A stretch of 64,000 nt of DNA from Ammopiptanthus mongolicus. Its lineage: Eukaryota; Streptophyta; Magnoliopsida; Fabales; Fabaceae. Position numbers and translations under genes: made by a program. The notes beneath the pieces are model-generated. The model worked only from the letters and a program-made list of their open reading frames with translations, was not told the origin of the DNA and made no database searches. Of this stretch, positions 23,267-34,034 are shown piece by piece; within the stretch, counting starts at the first letter, position 1; every line of letters starts with the position of its first letter. Location of the stretch: NCBI GenBank assembly GCA_039655645.1, contig CM077346.1, forward strand, positions 68,533,283-68,597,282, read 5' to 3'.

Positions 23267-25311
23267 TCATATGTCTTCAAGATAGATAAGACAAGTAACC
23301 AATTTGGGCTCCACTCCATCAAGACTTAAACTTGGGCTTGTTTCCATCAAGGTTGTCACCACTTGGTTTAAGACTTCTTGGGCTTTCTTGATCCTAGCTC
23401 TTGTCATGGGTCCACCAAGTCCTTGTAGTGCTCCTTGGTCCAAGCTCCTTAGTGGGCTCACATCATCCCCTCCTTCTTTAAGTGAATTTGACCTCGAATT
23501 GAAATCTTCATCACCTACATCAAAAAGAGATAAATCAGCCACATTGAAAGTTGCACTAATTCCACCAGACTCACCCGGAAGATCTATCTTATAAGCATTA
23601 TCGTTGATCTTGGCAAGCACTTGGAATGGCCCATCTCCTCTTGGTTGAAGCTTGGATTTCCTTTGTGAAGGACACCTCTCTTTTCTCATGTGCACCCAAA
23701 CCCAATCTCCGGGTTCAAACACCACCTTTCTCCTCCCTTTATTGGCTTGTCTAACATAGCTTTCAGTCCTCTTTTCAATTTGAGCCTTCACTTGCTCATG
23801 TAACTTCCTCACATATTCAACCTTAGCCTTGCCATCTTTATGCTTTAAAAGTGAAGAGTTAGGCAATGGCAATAAATCAAGAGGAGTTAAAGGGTTAAAT
23901 CCATAAACAACCTCAAAAGGAGAAAATTGGGTAGTACTATGAACAACCCTATTATAAGCAAATTCCATATGAGGAAAACATTCCTCCCAAGACTTAATGT
24001 TCTTTTTAATGACAGCCCTTAGAAGGGAAGAAAGTGTCCTGTTTACTACCTCAGTTTGTCCATCTGTTTGGGGATGGCAAGTAGTGGAGAAAAGAAGCTT
24101 TGTACCTAGTTTCCCCCACAATGTCCTCCAAAAGCGACTTAGGAACTTTGTGTCCGTATCACTAACAATACTTCTTGGAAGGCCATGAAGCCTTACCACT
24201 TCTTTAAAAAATAATTCAGCAACATGACAAGCATCATCAATCTTTTTGCATGGTATAAAATGTGCCATTTTTGAAAACCTATCCACAACCACAAAGATTG
24301 AATCCTTACCATTCCTTGTCCTAGGTAGTCCCACAACAAAATCCATTGACAAATCAATCCAAGGAAAATCAGGAATAGGCAAAGGAGTGTAAAGACCATG
24401 AGGCATCACTTTAGATTTAGACTTCTTACAAACAATACATTTTGCGCAAAACGTTTGCACATCATGTTTCATGTGTGGCCAATGAAAATGCTCATGCAAC
24501 ATATCTAAAGTCTTTTGGACCCCAAAATGCCCCATTAGACCCCCTTCATGCGCCTCTTTTAAAAGTAAGTCTCTTATGGAACTTTTAGGCACACATAATC
24601 TTTTTTCTTTAAACAAAAACCCTTGGTGCCTAAAATAACCATTTTGAGCTGCATGCACACATGTAGCATAGATTTGGGAAAATTCTTTATCATGCTCATA
24701 CAATTCCTTTATGCATTCAAATCTAAACAATTTTGTTTCAAGGGTAGAAAGTAAAGTATACCTCCTTGAAAGTGCATCCGCCACAATGTTGGCCTTACCC
24801 TTTTTATGCTTGATGACATAGGGAAATTGCTCAAGAAACTCAACCCACTTGGCATGTCTTTTATTCAACTTCCCTTGTCCTTTCAAATACTTCAAGGACT
24901 CATGGTCACTATGGATGACGAATTCCTTGGGCAAAAGATAATGTTGCCATGTTTGCAACGCCCTCACCAAGGCATACAACTCCTTATCATAGGTGGGATA
25001 ATTAAGTGCAGCACCACTTAATTTCTCACTAAAATAAGCAATTGGATGCCCTTCTTGCATCAAAACAGCTCCAACACCAATATTAGAAGCATCACATTCA
25101 ATCTCAAAAGATTTAGCAAAATTAGGCAAAACAAGTATTGGTGCATGAGTAAGTTTTTCTTTAAGCTCTTGAAATGCAAGTTCTTGTTTCTCCCCCTATT
25201 TAAAAGCAACATTTTTCTTGACAATTTCATTAAGAGGTGCAGCCAACGTACTAAAGTCCCTCACAAACCTCCTATAGAAACTAGCCAAGCCATGAAAGCT
25301 CCTCACTTCGC
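23267..25311 (-). pseudogene. G1 RNase H and integrase, CRM-like
   Basis: The 620-residue frame (23267-25129) starts in RNase H (FEIECDASNIGVGAVLMQ, HSDHESLKYLKGQGKLN, IVADALSRR). Integrase follows, with a zinc finger (HEGGLMGHFGVQKT...CIVCKKSK), core Asp in IDLSMDFVVGLP, SIVSDTDTKF and TCHPQTDGQTEVVNR, and a C-terminal VFEPGDWVWVHMRKERCP...KLQPRGDGPF. From 25130 to 25311 the frame continues after a TAG where Trp is expected (K-stop-GEKQELAFQ). The upstream frame is displaced by a lost A near 25318. The integrase core looks intact, so this is one of the better preserved genes in the window. A chromodomain is not evident at its end. Confidence 0.88.
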
Positions 25312-26913
25312 TCACATTTTTGGGATTGGCCAATCTTGAATGGCCTTAATTTTCTCTTTATCAACATGGACCCCTTTTGCATTTACAACGAAACCAAGGA
25401 AGATCACATGGTCCACACAAAAAGTGCATTTTTCAAAATTTGCATACAACTTCTCTTTTCTTAACACATGCAAAACAACCTTCAAATGTTCATGCTGTTC
25501 ATCTAGGCTTTTGCTATATATCAAGATATCATCAAAATATACAACAACAAACTTACCCAAAAATTCTCTCAAAACATGGTTCATTAACCTCATGAAAGTA
25601 CTAGGTGCATTAGTTAAACCAAAAGGCATAACCATCCATTCATACAAACCATATTTCGTTTTGAAAGCAGTTTTCCATTCATCCCCTTCCCTTATCCTAA
25701 TTTGATGGTACCCACTCTTTAAATCAATTTTAGAAAACAAGCAAGCACCAAACAATTCATCTAACAAATCATCAAGTCTAGGGATAGGGTGTCTATACTT
25801 GATAGTGATGTTGTTGACAGCCCTACAATCAGTGCACATCCTCCAACTCCCATCCTTTTTGGGCACTAGGATGACTGGTACAGCACATGGGCTCAAACTC
25901 TCTTTGACCCATCCCCTTTGCATCAGCTCCTCAACTTGCTTTTGTATTTCTTTAGTCTCTTGAGGGTTGCTCCTATAGGCTGGCCTATTGGGAAATGATG
26001 CACCCGGAATGAGATCAATATGATGTTCAATCCCCCTTAAAAGAGGTAGGCCATGTGGCACTTCCTTTGGAAACACATCACCAAATTCCTGCACAAGAGT
26101 TTCAACACCACTAGGCAAAGAGAGTTCATTAGAAGCATTAGCATTCAAACAATATTCTTTGCAATAAAGCATGTATAGGGGCTGCTTAGAAATCAAAGCC
26201 CTCTTCACCTCACTTTTTGTTGCCAAATAACTCTCTTTCTTGTCACTATTTTGCTCACTTTTTTTCTGTTCTTTTTTATCTTTATTCTTTCGGCCATCAC
26301 TTTTTTTTTCACTCTCTTTTTCTTTTTCCTCTTGCATTTTTTTTTCTCTCAATTTAAGTTGATCCTCATTTACTTCTCTTGGAGATAATGGTGTAAGAGT
26401 GTCCTTGCGGTCTTGGTGCATAAAAGAGAACTTGTTTGTATATCCATCATGGTTGGCCTTTTTATCAAATTGCCAAGGCCTCCCAAGCAACATATGACTT
26501 GCCTCCATGGGTACCACATCACATAGAACATTATCATGATACTTTCCAATGTAGAAGCAAACTTCAACTTGCTTGTTCACGGTCATCTCACCAACTTCAC
26601 TAAGCCATTGGAGTTTATATGGCCGTGGATGTGGTTTAGTCACAAGATTCAATTTAGAAACCATTCTAGCACTAGCAACATTAGCACAACTCCCACCATC
26701 AATAATTAAAGACCATACCTTCCCTTGTATCATGCACCTTGTATGGAGGATATTTTCTCTTTGGCTTTCATCATGCTCTTTGACTTGGCTTCCCAAAAGT
26801 CTCCTCACCATGAGCAAATCTCCTTCCGGTACTATTTCTCCCTCACTTTCTTCTTCACTAGAGGCCTCAGATTGTGACCTTTTTACTTGGGCATTGAGAT
26901 GCAATATGTCCAT
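25312..26913 (-). pseudogene. G1 protease and reverse transcriptase, CRM-like
   Basis: A 533-residue frame. The protease active site is DGGS in LIIDGGSCANVAS, with the flap region MLLGRPWQFDKKANHDG. A long Lys/Glu linker follows (about residues 185-235), then RT: HHIDLIPGASFPNRPAYRSN, CTDCRAVNNITIKYRHPIPR, SKIDLKSGYHQIRI, MPFGLTNAPSTFMRLMN and catalytic YFDD. It overlaps the gag frame by 47 bases (26867-26913). CRM-type elements normally have one gag-pol frame, so the shift near 26870 is probably a mutation rather than programmed. It ends early at 25312 through a 1-bp loss in an A run. Confidence 0.88.
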
Positions 26914-27651
26914 GACCCAAACATTTGAAGCATTTCACATCACGGTTTCTAGGTGTAGTAGAGGCTTCCATAGGTTTCTTTCCATGTGTGCTAGTCACGG
27001 CCTCCTTGGAAGTTGAGGTGCCCTCCTTCTTTGATTTGTCCTTCCAACTTGAAGGTGAAAACTTAGAAGAAGAAGAAAATTTGGACTTCTTCCTCTTAAG
27101 TTGTTGTTCCACCTTGATAGCTTGTTGGACCAAATCCTCAATCTCCACATAGTTTTGAAGCTCCACTATGTCTTGAATCTCTTGATTTAATCCATGTAAG
27201 AACCGAGCCATAGTAGCCTCCCTCTCTTCATGAATGTTGGACCTAATCAAGGCCAACTCCATCTCTTTGTGGTACTTATCAACACTCTTGGATCCTTGGG
27301 TCAATCTTTGCAATTTGTTGTGAAGATCTCTATGGTAATGGGATGGCACAATTCTTCTCCTCATGACTTGTTTCATTTCGGCCCAAGTTTCAATTGGCTC
27401 CTCCTCATACCTTCTTCTTTCTTTTTGAATTTGATCCCACCAAACAAGTGCATAGTCTTTAAATTCAAGAGCGGCTACCTTCACTCTCTTCCTTTCATTG
27501 TAGTTGTTGCAATCAAACACTTGCTCCATCTTCATCTCCCACTCCAAGTAGGCTTCGGGATCATTCTTCCCATGGAAGGTAGGAACTTTGATCTTGACTC
27601 CTTCAATTCTATCCTCTCTATCACGCCTCCTTCCTCTATGTCTTTCTCCAC
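26867..27651 (-). pseudogene. G1 gag, 5'-truncated at the palindrome junction
   Basis: The frame holds a gag core (PTFHGKNDPEAYLEWEMKME, RRRIVPSHYHRDLHNKLQRL, MARFLHGLNQEIQDIVEL), a basic Ser/Lys stretch and a canonical zinc knuckle CFKCLGHGHIASQC. The apparent start codon at 27664 lies in sequence of the other half: the real gag N-terminus, PBS and 5' LTR are gone, cut at about 27651. This is the only single-copy part of the compound and forms the loop between its inverted arms. Confidence 0.85.
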
Positions 27652-28253
27652 TGGAAAGTATCATGATAATGTTCTATGTGATGTGGTACCCATGGAGGCA
27701 ACTCATATGTTGCTTGGGAGGCCTTGGCAATTTGATAAAAAGGCCAACCATGACAGATGTACAAACAAGTTCTCTTTTATGCACCAAGACAGCAAGGTCA
27801 CTCTTACACGTTTGTCTCCAAGAGAAGTAAGTGAGGATCAACTTAAATTGAGAGAGACAAAAATGCAAGAGGAAAAAGAAAAAGAGAGTGAAAACAAGAG
27901 TGATGGCCGAACGAAAAAGGATCAAAAAGAAGAGAGAGAAAATGAGAAAAAGAGTGAGAAGAAAGAGAGTTATTTGGCAACAAAAAGTGAGGTGAAGAGG
28001 GCTTTGATTTCTAGGCAGCCCCCATACATGCTTTATTGCAAAGAATATTGTTTGAATAATAATGCTTCTAATGAACTCTCTTTTCCTAGTGGTGTTGAAA
28101 GTCTTGTGCAGGAATTTGGTGATGTGATTCCAAAGGAAGTGCCACATGGCCTACCTCCTTTAAGAGGGATTGAACGCCATATTGATCTCATTCCGGGTGC
28201 ATCATTATCCAATAGGCCAGCCTATAGGAGTAATCCTCAAAAGAAGAAATAAA
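27652..28253 (+). pseudogene. G2 protease fragment, inverted relative to G1
   Basis: Plus-strand reading from GKYHDNVLCDVVPMEATHML matches G1 protease on the opposite strand (26548 leftward) and runs through the Lys/Glu linker to AYRSNPQ near 28245. A Lys-rich run and a stop follow. The DGGS active site lies upstream of the junction and is absent. The RT core is missing, so this is a remnant. Confidence 0.85.
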
Positions 28254-28776
28254 TACAAAGCAAGTGAATGCTCAAAGTGAGAAGAAGACCCAAAGTTATG
28301 GGAGACAAGCCAACAAAGGGAGAAGGAAGATGGTATTTGAACCCGGTGATTGGGGTTGGGTGCAAATGACAAAAGAGAGGTTTCCTTCACAAAGGAAATC
28401 CAAGCTTCAACCAAGAGGAGATGGTCCATATCAAGTGTTGTCCAAGATTAATGATAATGCTTATAAAATAGCCCTACAAGGTGAGCATAGTGTTAGTGCT
28501 ACTTTTAATGTGGCTGATTTGTTTCCTTTTGATGTAGGTGATGAAGACTCCAATTTGAGGTCGAATTCACTTAAAGAAGGAAGGGATGATATGAGCCCAA
28601 ACAAGGAGCTTGGACCAAGGAGCACTACAAGAACTTGGTGGACCTATGACAAGGGCAGGGATCAAGAAAGCCCAAGAAGTTCTAAATCAAATGATAACAA
28701 TCTTCATGGAAGCAAGCCCAAAGTCAAGACTAAATCAAATGGAGCCCAAATAGGTTACTTGTCTCATCCAACTTGA
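28254..28776 (+). pseudogene. G2 integrase C-terminus after an internal deletion
   Basis: From about 28264 the reading is VNAQSEKKTQSYGRQANK, then MVFEPGDWGWVQMTKERFP, RKSKLQPRGDGPYQVL and FNVADLFPFDVGDEDS. This matches the end of the G1 integrase frame. RT, RNase H and most of integrase (roughly 1.9 kb by comparison with G1) are missing between 28245 and 28264. Confidence 0.85.
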
Positions 28777-28798
28777 AGATATATGATGATGAGGGGGG

Positions 28799-29504
28799 TG
28801 TCTCATAGCTTCTTCAAAGCCCATTTACTAGTTTTATTTCTACTTGAATAAAAGTGTAATAAACTATAAGTGGACCTAATTTTTGGGTGATTTACTTTGA
28901 TTTCTATGATAAGTGGGTTACAATAAGTTGGGCTAAGACCCACTAGGAGGGGAACACGAAATTCATGAGCACAAAGGAGGATAACCTTTGGCTTTCATGG
29001 CTAGGTAACTCCTTAGAAAGATGAAGAGTTAAGTTTAATAGCACTTAGTGGATGGTTAGTTCTTTTTATTAGTCTTAATGCATATTTGCTACTTTTATGA
29101 GGGGGAGTTTAATTCACTTCATGGTGACCCTTGGTTGCATCTTCATGCAACTCCCTCAAGCCTATATGTATTTGAATTTTATGAAGAGGAATGATAACTA
29201 AGAAGTTGATTTTGGATTGAATCCAATTGTGAGGGTATTGTCTCTCTAAGGTTCTTGATTGAGCCACCCCCTTGATCTTATCAAGAGTCCAAGACTTTTG
29301 TGGCGATCTTCACTAGGCTTATCAAATCCCCTTGGATTTGTGGCGCCTCTCCCCCTTTCTCATCTCCATCCATTTTCTTGTTTCTTTCTTTCTTCAATTG
29401 AATACTACATGTTTTCTTAAGTTTCTATGGAAGTCTCATCAATTGTGCTTGATAATTCAACCTAAGATCATCAACAAGGCAACCCACTAATTTGGTTGTC
29501 ATCA
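28799..29504 (+). repeat. G2 3' LTR with purine tract
   Basis: GATGAGGGGGG at 28787-28798 is the likely purine tract and TGTCTCATAGC the LTR start. It ends GGTTGTCATCA at 29504 and is the inverted partner of 22526-23262. Confidence 0.82.
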
Positions 29505-29906
29505 CCCCAACGAAGAACCAGTTGCTGAGGAGCTGGACGACAATCCTTACGAGCCTGACGTTGGAGGACGTGCCACAGACCCTAGCCTCGAGAGGTTGGG
29601 CAGTGATCATGGTTAGCCAGAGAGTTGTCTCTCAGCCTATTTTCATACTTTTATTTTGGTTTGTACTAATATACTCTGTATTTATTACTTTAACACTGTA
29701 GCCCTGCTGATGGGGCAAGTGATGTATGTGATATATTTCTTTATATTTTAAAGCTGTGTACTCTGAGGCGTTGCGTGCTGTAAATTGTTTTGCTTCCGCG
29801 CTCAATTTTCAGCTTTGCTTCGTATTAATAAGGCGCACTAACGATTATAATGTGATTAAGGTTAGTTAATATCTTAGGTTCTCCAATGGGACGACGGGTC
29901 GTCTCA
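29505..29906 (+). repeat. Element B 3' LTR, end part, including the right 269-bp copy
   Basis: 29505-29773 repeats 22257-22525. 29774-29906 completes the LTR and ends GGGTCGTCTCA, as does the 5' LTR at 14783. The TSD GTGCA follows at 29907-29911. Confidence 0.92.
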
Positions 29907-30140
29907 GTGCATGCCATGGCCCGAAAGATCTTCTCGAGCTCGCGGATCCATAGACGAGCACTTTCAGGGTAATAAGCTCCTTTGAACAAAGGCGGGTTGT
30001 TCCTCTGAAACTTGTCCAGACCTTGAAACTCACCAGTCCCTCCATGATGATTCTGATTCTGGTTGTTGTTCTAAGCAATGGCATTAGCCAACAGTGCCAG
30101 AGCATCAGTAATCACACGATCGTTCCATAACTTTCTACAT
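29907..30140 (-). pseudogene. Element C gag, N-terminal part
   Basis: On the minus strand the reading is NDRVITDALALLANAIA, a TAG, NNNQNQNHHGG, then FQRNNPPLFKGAYYPESARL and WIRELEKIFRAMACT. It joins in frame across the TSD of element B to the fragment at 1815. The Asn-rich N-terminus and RNNPPLFKG motif are common in Tekay/Del-type gag. The start codon is not clear, as the expected ATG region near 30135 is altered. The gag starts about 160 bases from the PBS, as expected. Confidence 0.82.
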
Positions 30141-30284
30141 CATCAAAAGCAAATCACTTAACATAGAAAGTTAAGCCAGAACGAACACCAGACACTTAAT
30201 ACTCTATACCATCTTCATAGACAATCATATAAGAGTACACAGAAGAAAACATAATAGACACATACCTCGACCTATAGGACAGAC

Positions 30285-30299
30285 CGGCTCTGATACCAC
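30285..30299 (-). other. Element C primer binding site (tRNA-iMet type)
   Basis: On the minus strand the bases read TGGTATCAGAGCCGG, five bases or so inside the LTR boundary at 30304. This is the standard initiator-Met primer site. Confidence 0.9.
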
Positions 30300-32734
30300 T
30301 AAATGTAACACCCACTATCCCGCATACGATAAATATAGCAATAAATCATATAAAGAGCTAATAAGTTAAAACTCAAAAAGTAACAAGTAACACATGATCC
30401 AAAACACTAAAAACATAAAAGTGACAATTGCGAAAAAAAACATAAATAAAACAAAACCCAAATCCCGATGTCACAGATCAGAGCTGGTAACCACTATCGA
30501 TAATACATCGGATACAACTAAACATGAAATCCTATACTATGAGCAAGCGATCTCCTCGGGATCACTCCTCAACAAGTTGTTCACCATCCTCTGCATAGAC
30601 CAAAGTATATGCAAAGAAACAACAACGATAAGGAGTAAAAAACTATACGTATAAACATCAATGGTAATAGAGTAGTTACCAAGATAATCACATAACATAT
30701 AATACATTATAATATAACAGATTACATCATATCATATCATATCATATCATATCACACCAATAAACATGCTATGCGATGCAGTACTATTCTGCTACTCCAT
30801 ATCCAATGTGGATCCAATAGCTAACTCAGGAAGACGATTTTGAAGTTACATATCCACATTGGCCAATAAGAACCAACACCGGCTGTTCACCAAACTCTCC
30901 AATGAACCCCTTGGATAGCTAATCCACCTTACTCTCGGATGAATCACCGTGGATGCGCTTAATTCACCTAACTCTCGGATGAATCATCACAGAAGGCTAG
31001 TTCGCCATACTCTTGAACGAACTCCCCAGTCATCTTAAATTCCCCAAACTAACAACTTCATGTCATGAATGCATGCAATGCAATGCTAACACACAAACAA
31101 CATGGCAACCACCTCCATCAACATCATTAATGATAAACCTCAATTCTGTGTATTCTATAGGGGGTATTTGAGTTGAATTTTGATGCATTTCATGATAAAT
31201 ATTATTGTATTTCACCCTTTTACTTAAGCTTTGACAGAATTGACGTTTAGAGGCAGTTTAATGACATTTTGAAGAAAGATGAAGGTTTTTGAGCTAAAAT
31301 GGAGAGAATAGTGAAGTTCTGAGGTTAAGCACTGTAACACCCCCTCAGTGCTATGTCTCAAACTCGATGCGGAAAACATAATCAAATAAAAATGCTGGTT
31401 GCTTTCAAAAAAAACTTTAAGTAAATAACTATGTCCGAAAACGTGGGTTAAAAAAAACTTCTTCATGCTATAATCATCAAGTACAGGTAAGATAGAGTAA
31501 ACCTCATAACATACACCAATATTAAACATCCATGACAAAATAAACATAAGGTACTAATGCCAGAGCATATAGGTTTTTTAGAAACAGAGTTTAAACTAGT
31601 AGTAGAAGTTCTGGTCTATTATCATAGATTACATACTTCAAAACATTATATCAACATAACTACAACAGATAAGATACGACTGCTTGAAAAATAAACAAGA
31701 CTCTAATGCTGGTCGGGCTAAAAGTAGCCATTGGGGAAAAACCCCAAAGTCAGCTCCAATTCCCAGAGGAATTCGGATGGATCCTCCTTCTCTTCATCTT
31801 CATGGGACTCCGTCATCAGAGTCCTCAAGTGTCCGCGAGGACCTCTGGGCAACATCTGTACATGTATCCAAAAACACAACAGGGTGTCCAACATGTACAG
31901 GCAAAGGTGAGATACTCATTCCACAAGTTTATCACGATAACCACACAAGCAACAAACAGAACATACATCTACATATAAATACAGTTGCATTAACAGATAA
32001 TCGTATAACTTAATATCTCAGACATCATCATGAGTTATAACAATGCATGAGACTCCAATATCATTTTTCTAATTCATGTTCTGATAGGCCGTAAATACTC
32101 CCATAACACAATTGTGCTCATGAGTCGGCCTCTCAATTTAGGTCCAAACTCCAATTGTTTAAGGGTATCACTTCTCAACCATATCGTGAATAGTCCAACC
32201 TCTAATTGAGTTCATCCGTGTTCGGCAACCGATTACCACTGCACGAGGTCGCGATGCCTCCGGCCTCTTGTGGAGTCTCGAACATAGGATGCCCCTATAG
32301 ACCAAGTTGTCTTAACTGACTCATATTCTCAACCACAATGGATTGTTGCTCGATTTTGTGGCACGTCTGCCGATTCATGTATGTACACAGAAGGTTTCCT
32401 GTTTTCTTTTCTGTTCATTCTTTCTGTCAAGGCACACAACTCATGACTTGTCTTAAAGGACATTTAGCCCGTTCATTCGAAACACAGGGCACATAGTCTG
32501 AGTGTTCAACTCAAAAAACACTAGCCCGACGTCTCAATCACTAGGTTTGCAGACTTCACCAAGTGAAAGGGTAATCGCCATTTTCCTTTTCGGGTCTTAT
32601 TTTTGTATATAAAACTTGGAAAACAAAACTCAAAAACTTCATTGGCATGAACTAAAGCATTTTCTCAAAAAAAAATAAAATAAAATAAAAAAATAAAAAG
32701 CTATTTTCAAGAAAACTCTTTTCTTTGTAAATCT

Positions 32735-33515
32735 ACTTTCTAAAAGGTTTCATCATCTAAGAACTTATTACATGGAAACGAATACGATATGGTTTAACAT
32801 AAAAGATTCATCAAACATAGGTTGTGAAGTACATAAATATTTCTATTTGGACAATATTATTAGACGATAACGAAACCATACTAAGAGTGACATCCAACAC
32901 AACATTTGAAAACATATCAAATCATAAGATAAATTTTGGTGTATCGAAGAACTTTTTAAATAGGTAAAAGATGTAACCAAATTATCTTTGACCCGGGTAG
33001 AAACACACAAGTGGAAAGATAATTTAGAAATAGACAACTCTGGATTTTTGACACAACTAAGAGTTATGGAAAAATGGAATGCTCCTGAATCAAACAATAT
33101 GATAACCTCTTGCTATAAGCACAGTTTGTCTTCGACTCCTCTAACTGCTGCAGCATCTAAGCTGTCCCGAAAAAATGACGGTTCGTCCTTCGAAAAAGCG
33201 GTAATCCCACGTATTGAGGTTCTTGGGGTGTTACCTCCCCATATCCCCTCGTATGACGGAGAGTCTCCGTCTGCTCTTGCAAATCTATGGTCACACGGTC
33301 CATAGCTGTTACAAGCGCATCATTCGTCCCTCGCCTATTAGTCATTATAAATATGCTCACTATCAATGAAACATTGAGTTGGCCAGGCTCAATATCCAAA
33401 GCATAGTATGCAGCATCTACAACTCTAACAAGTATCCTATGCGCCCAAGTTTTGATTTTTGAAAAACCCAATAACCACAGTCCAATTTAGGATTGAACTG
33501 CTCTGATACCAAAAA
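32735..33515 (-). pseudogene. Element E remnant: leader, gag start and protease fragment
   Basis: On the minus strand, after the PBS, a frame opens MTNRRGTNDALVTAMDR near 33345, as in many gypsy gag N-termini. It soon gives way (about 33155) to protease sequence: LFDSGAFHFSI (Asp-Ser-Gly active site), LSFHLCVSTRV and a degenerate 'LDVILGMDWLSSNN' region near 32880-32850. Thus most of gag was deleted, and RT, RNase H, integrase and the second LTR are absent. The left edge against F is uncertain (32.7-32.8 kb). Confidence 0.65.
33498..33511 (-). other. Element E primer binding site (tRNA-iMet type)
   Basis: On the minus strand TGGTATCAGAGCAG, four bases inside the LTR edge at 33516. Confidence 0.85.
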
Positions 33516-33982
33516 TGTAACGCCATTCGTTACATTAGTAACCCAAATTAATATTTTAAATAAAACCAGGAAAATAAAAAATTTCTTAAATAAATACTGA
33601 ATAAATACTTAATATAATATTAATCCAAAATAATTGTTTACATTAATTCAAAACTAAAATAACATAATCAGTTTCAAAACCTCAAAACAGGGCGTCTATA
33701 ACATCTCGCATAAGAAAATAACTATAAGATAATAAAGGTCCTCCTGGCATATGCCTTACAATACTAATCAAGCTCTAAAACTAAAGAGATAATCTTCAAA
33801 ACGTTTGGCTGCTCAACCGGGACGTCCTCAGGCTCTGAAAACAATACTACTAATGAGATATAAAATCCTAGTGAACAGAAATACATTTTTAAAAGGTTTT
33901 CACAAAAGCATTGTTCTCAGCCAGTGCGGTGACCGGAAAAACTGTCCATGGTACCCGCTAATTTCAAAATAGTGTATAATAA

Positions 33983-34034
<52 letters not shown>

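Larger units (their letters stand above)
22526..29504. mobile_element. Compound G: two CRM-like gypsy elements joined head-to-head
   Basis: The left half (G1, 22526-27651) reads on the minus strand as gag, protease, RT, RNase H, integrase, 3' LTR. The right half (G2, 27652-29504) reads on the plus strand as protease, a large deletion, integrase C-terminus, 3' LTR. The ends are mirror images: TGATGACAACCAAATTAGTG at 22526 and CACTAATTTGGTTGTCATCA ending at 29504. Neither half has a 5' LTR or PBS. Both outer ends are therefore U5 ends of 3' LTRs, which ordinary integration does not give. Gag and integrase motifs resemble the CRM chromovirus clade (inference from memory). Confidence 0.88.
1816..29906 (+). 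mobile_element. Element B: Tekay/Del-like chromovirus (Ty3/gypsy), decayed and twice interrupted
   Basis: This is a complete LTR retrotransposon structure on the plus strand. It has a 5' LTR (1816-4372 and 14464-14783), a tRNA-iMet-type PBS at 14789, gag-pol (15400-19925), a purine tract before 19973, and a 3' LTR (19973-22525 and to 29906). The 5-bp TSD GTGCA is at 1811-1815 and 29907-29911, and removing the element rejoins the gag reading of element C. A C-terminal chromodomain places it among chromoviruses, most like Tekay/Del. It carries Athila element A1 in its 5' LTR and the CRM-like compound G in its 3' LTR. Coding capacity is lost through stops and frameshifts. The clade name is a motif-based inference. 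Confidence 0.9.

Noticed and set aside
26867..26913. Programmed frameshift between G1 gag and pol
   Set aside because: Related elements usually have one gag-pol frame; the overlap is best explained by a point indel near 26870.
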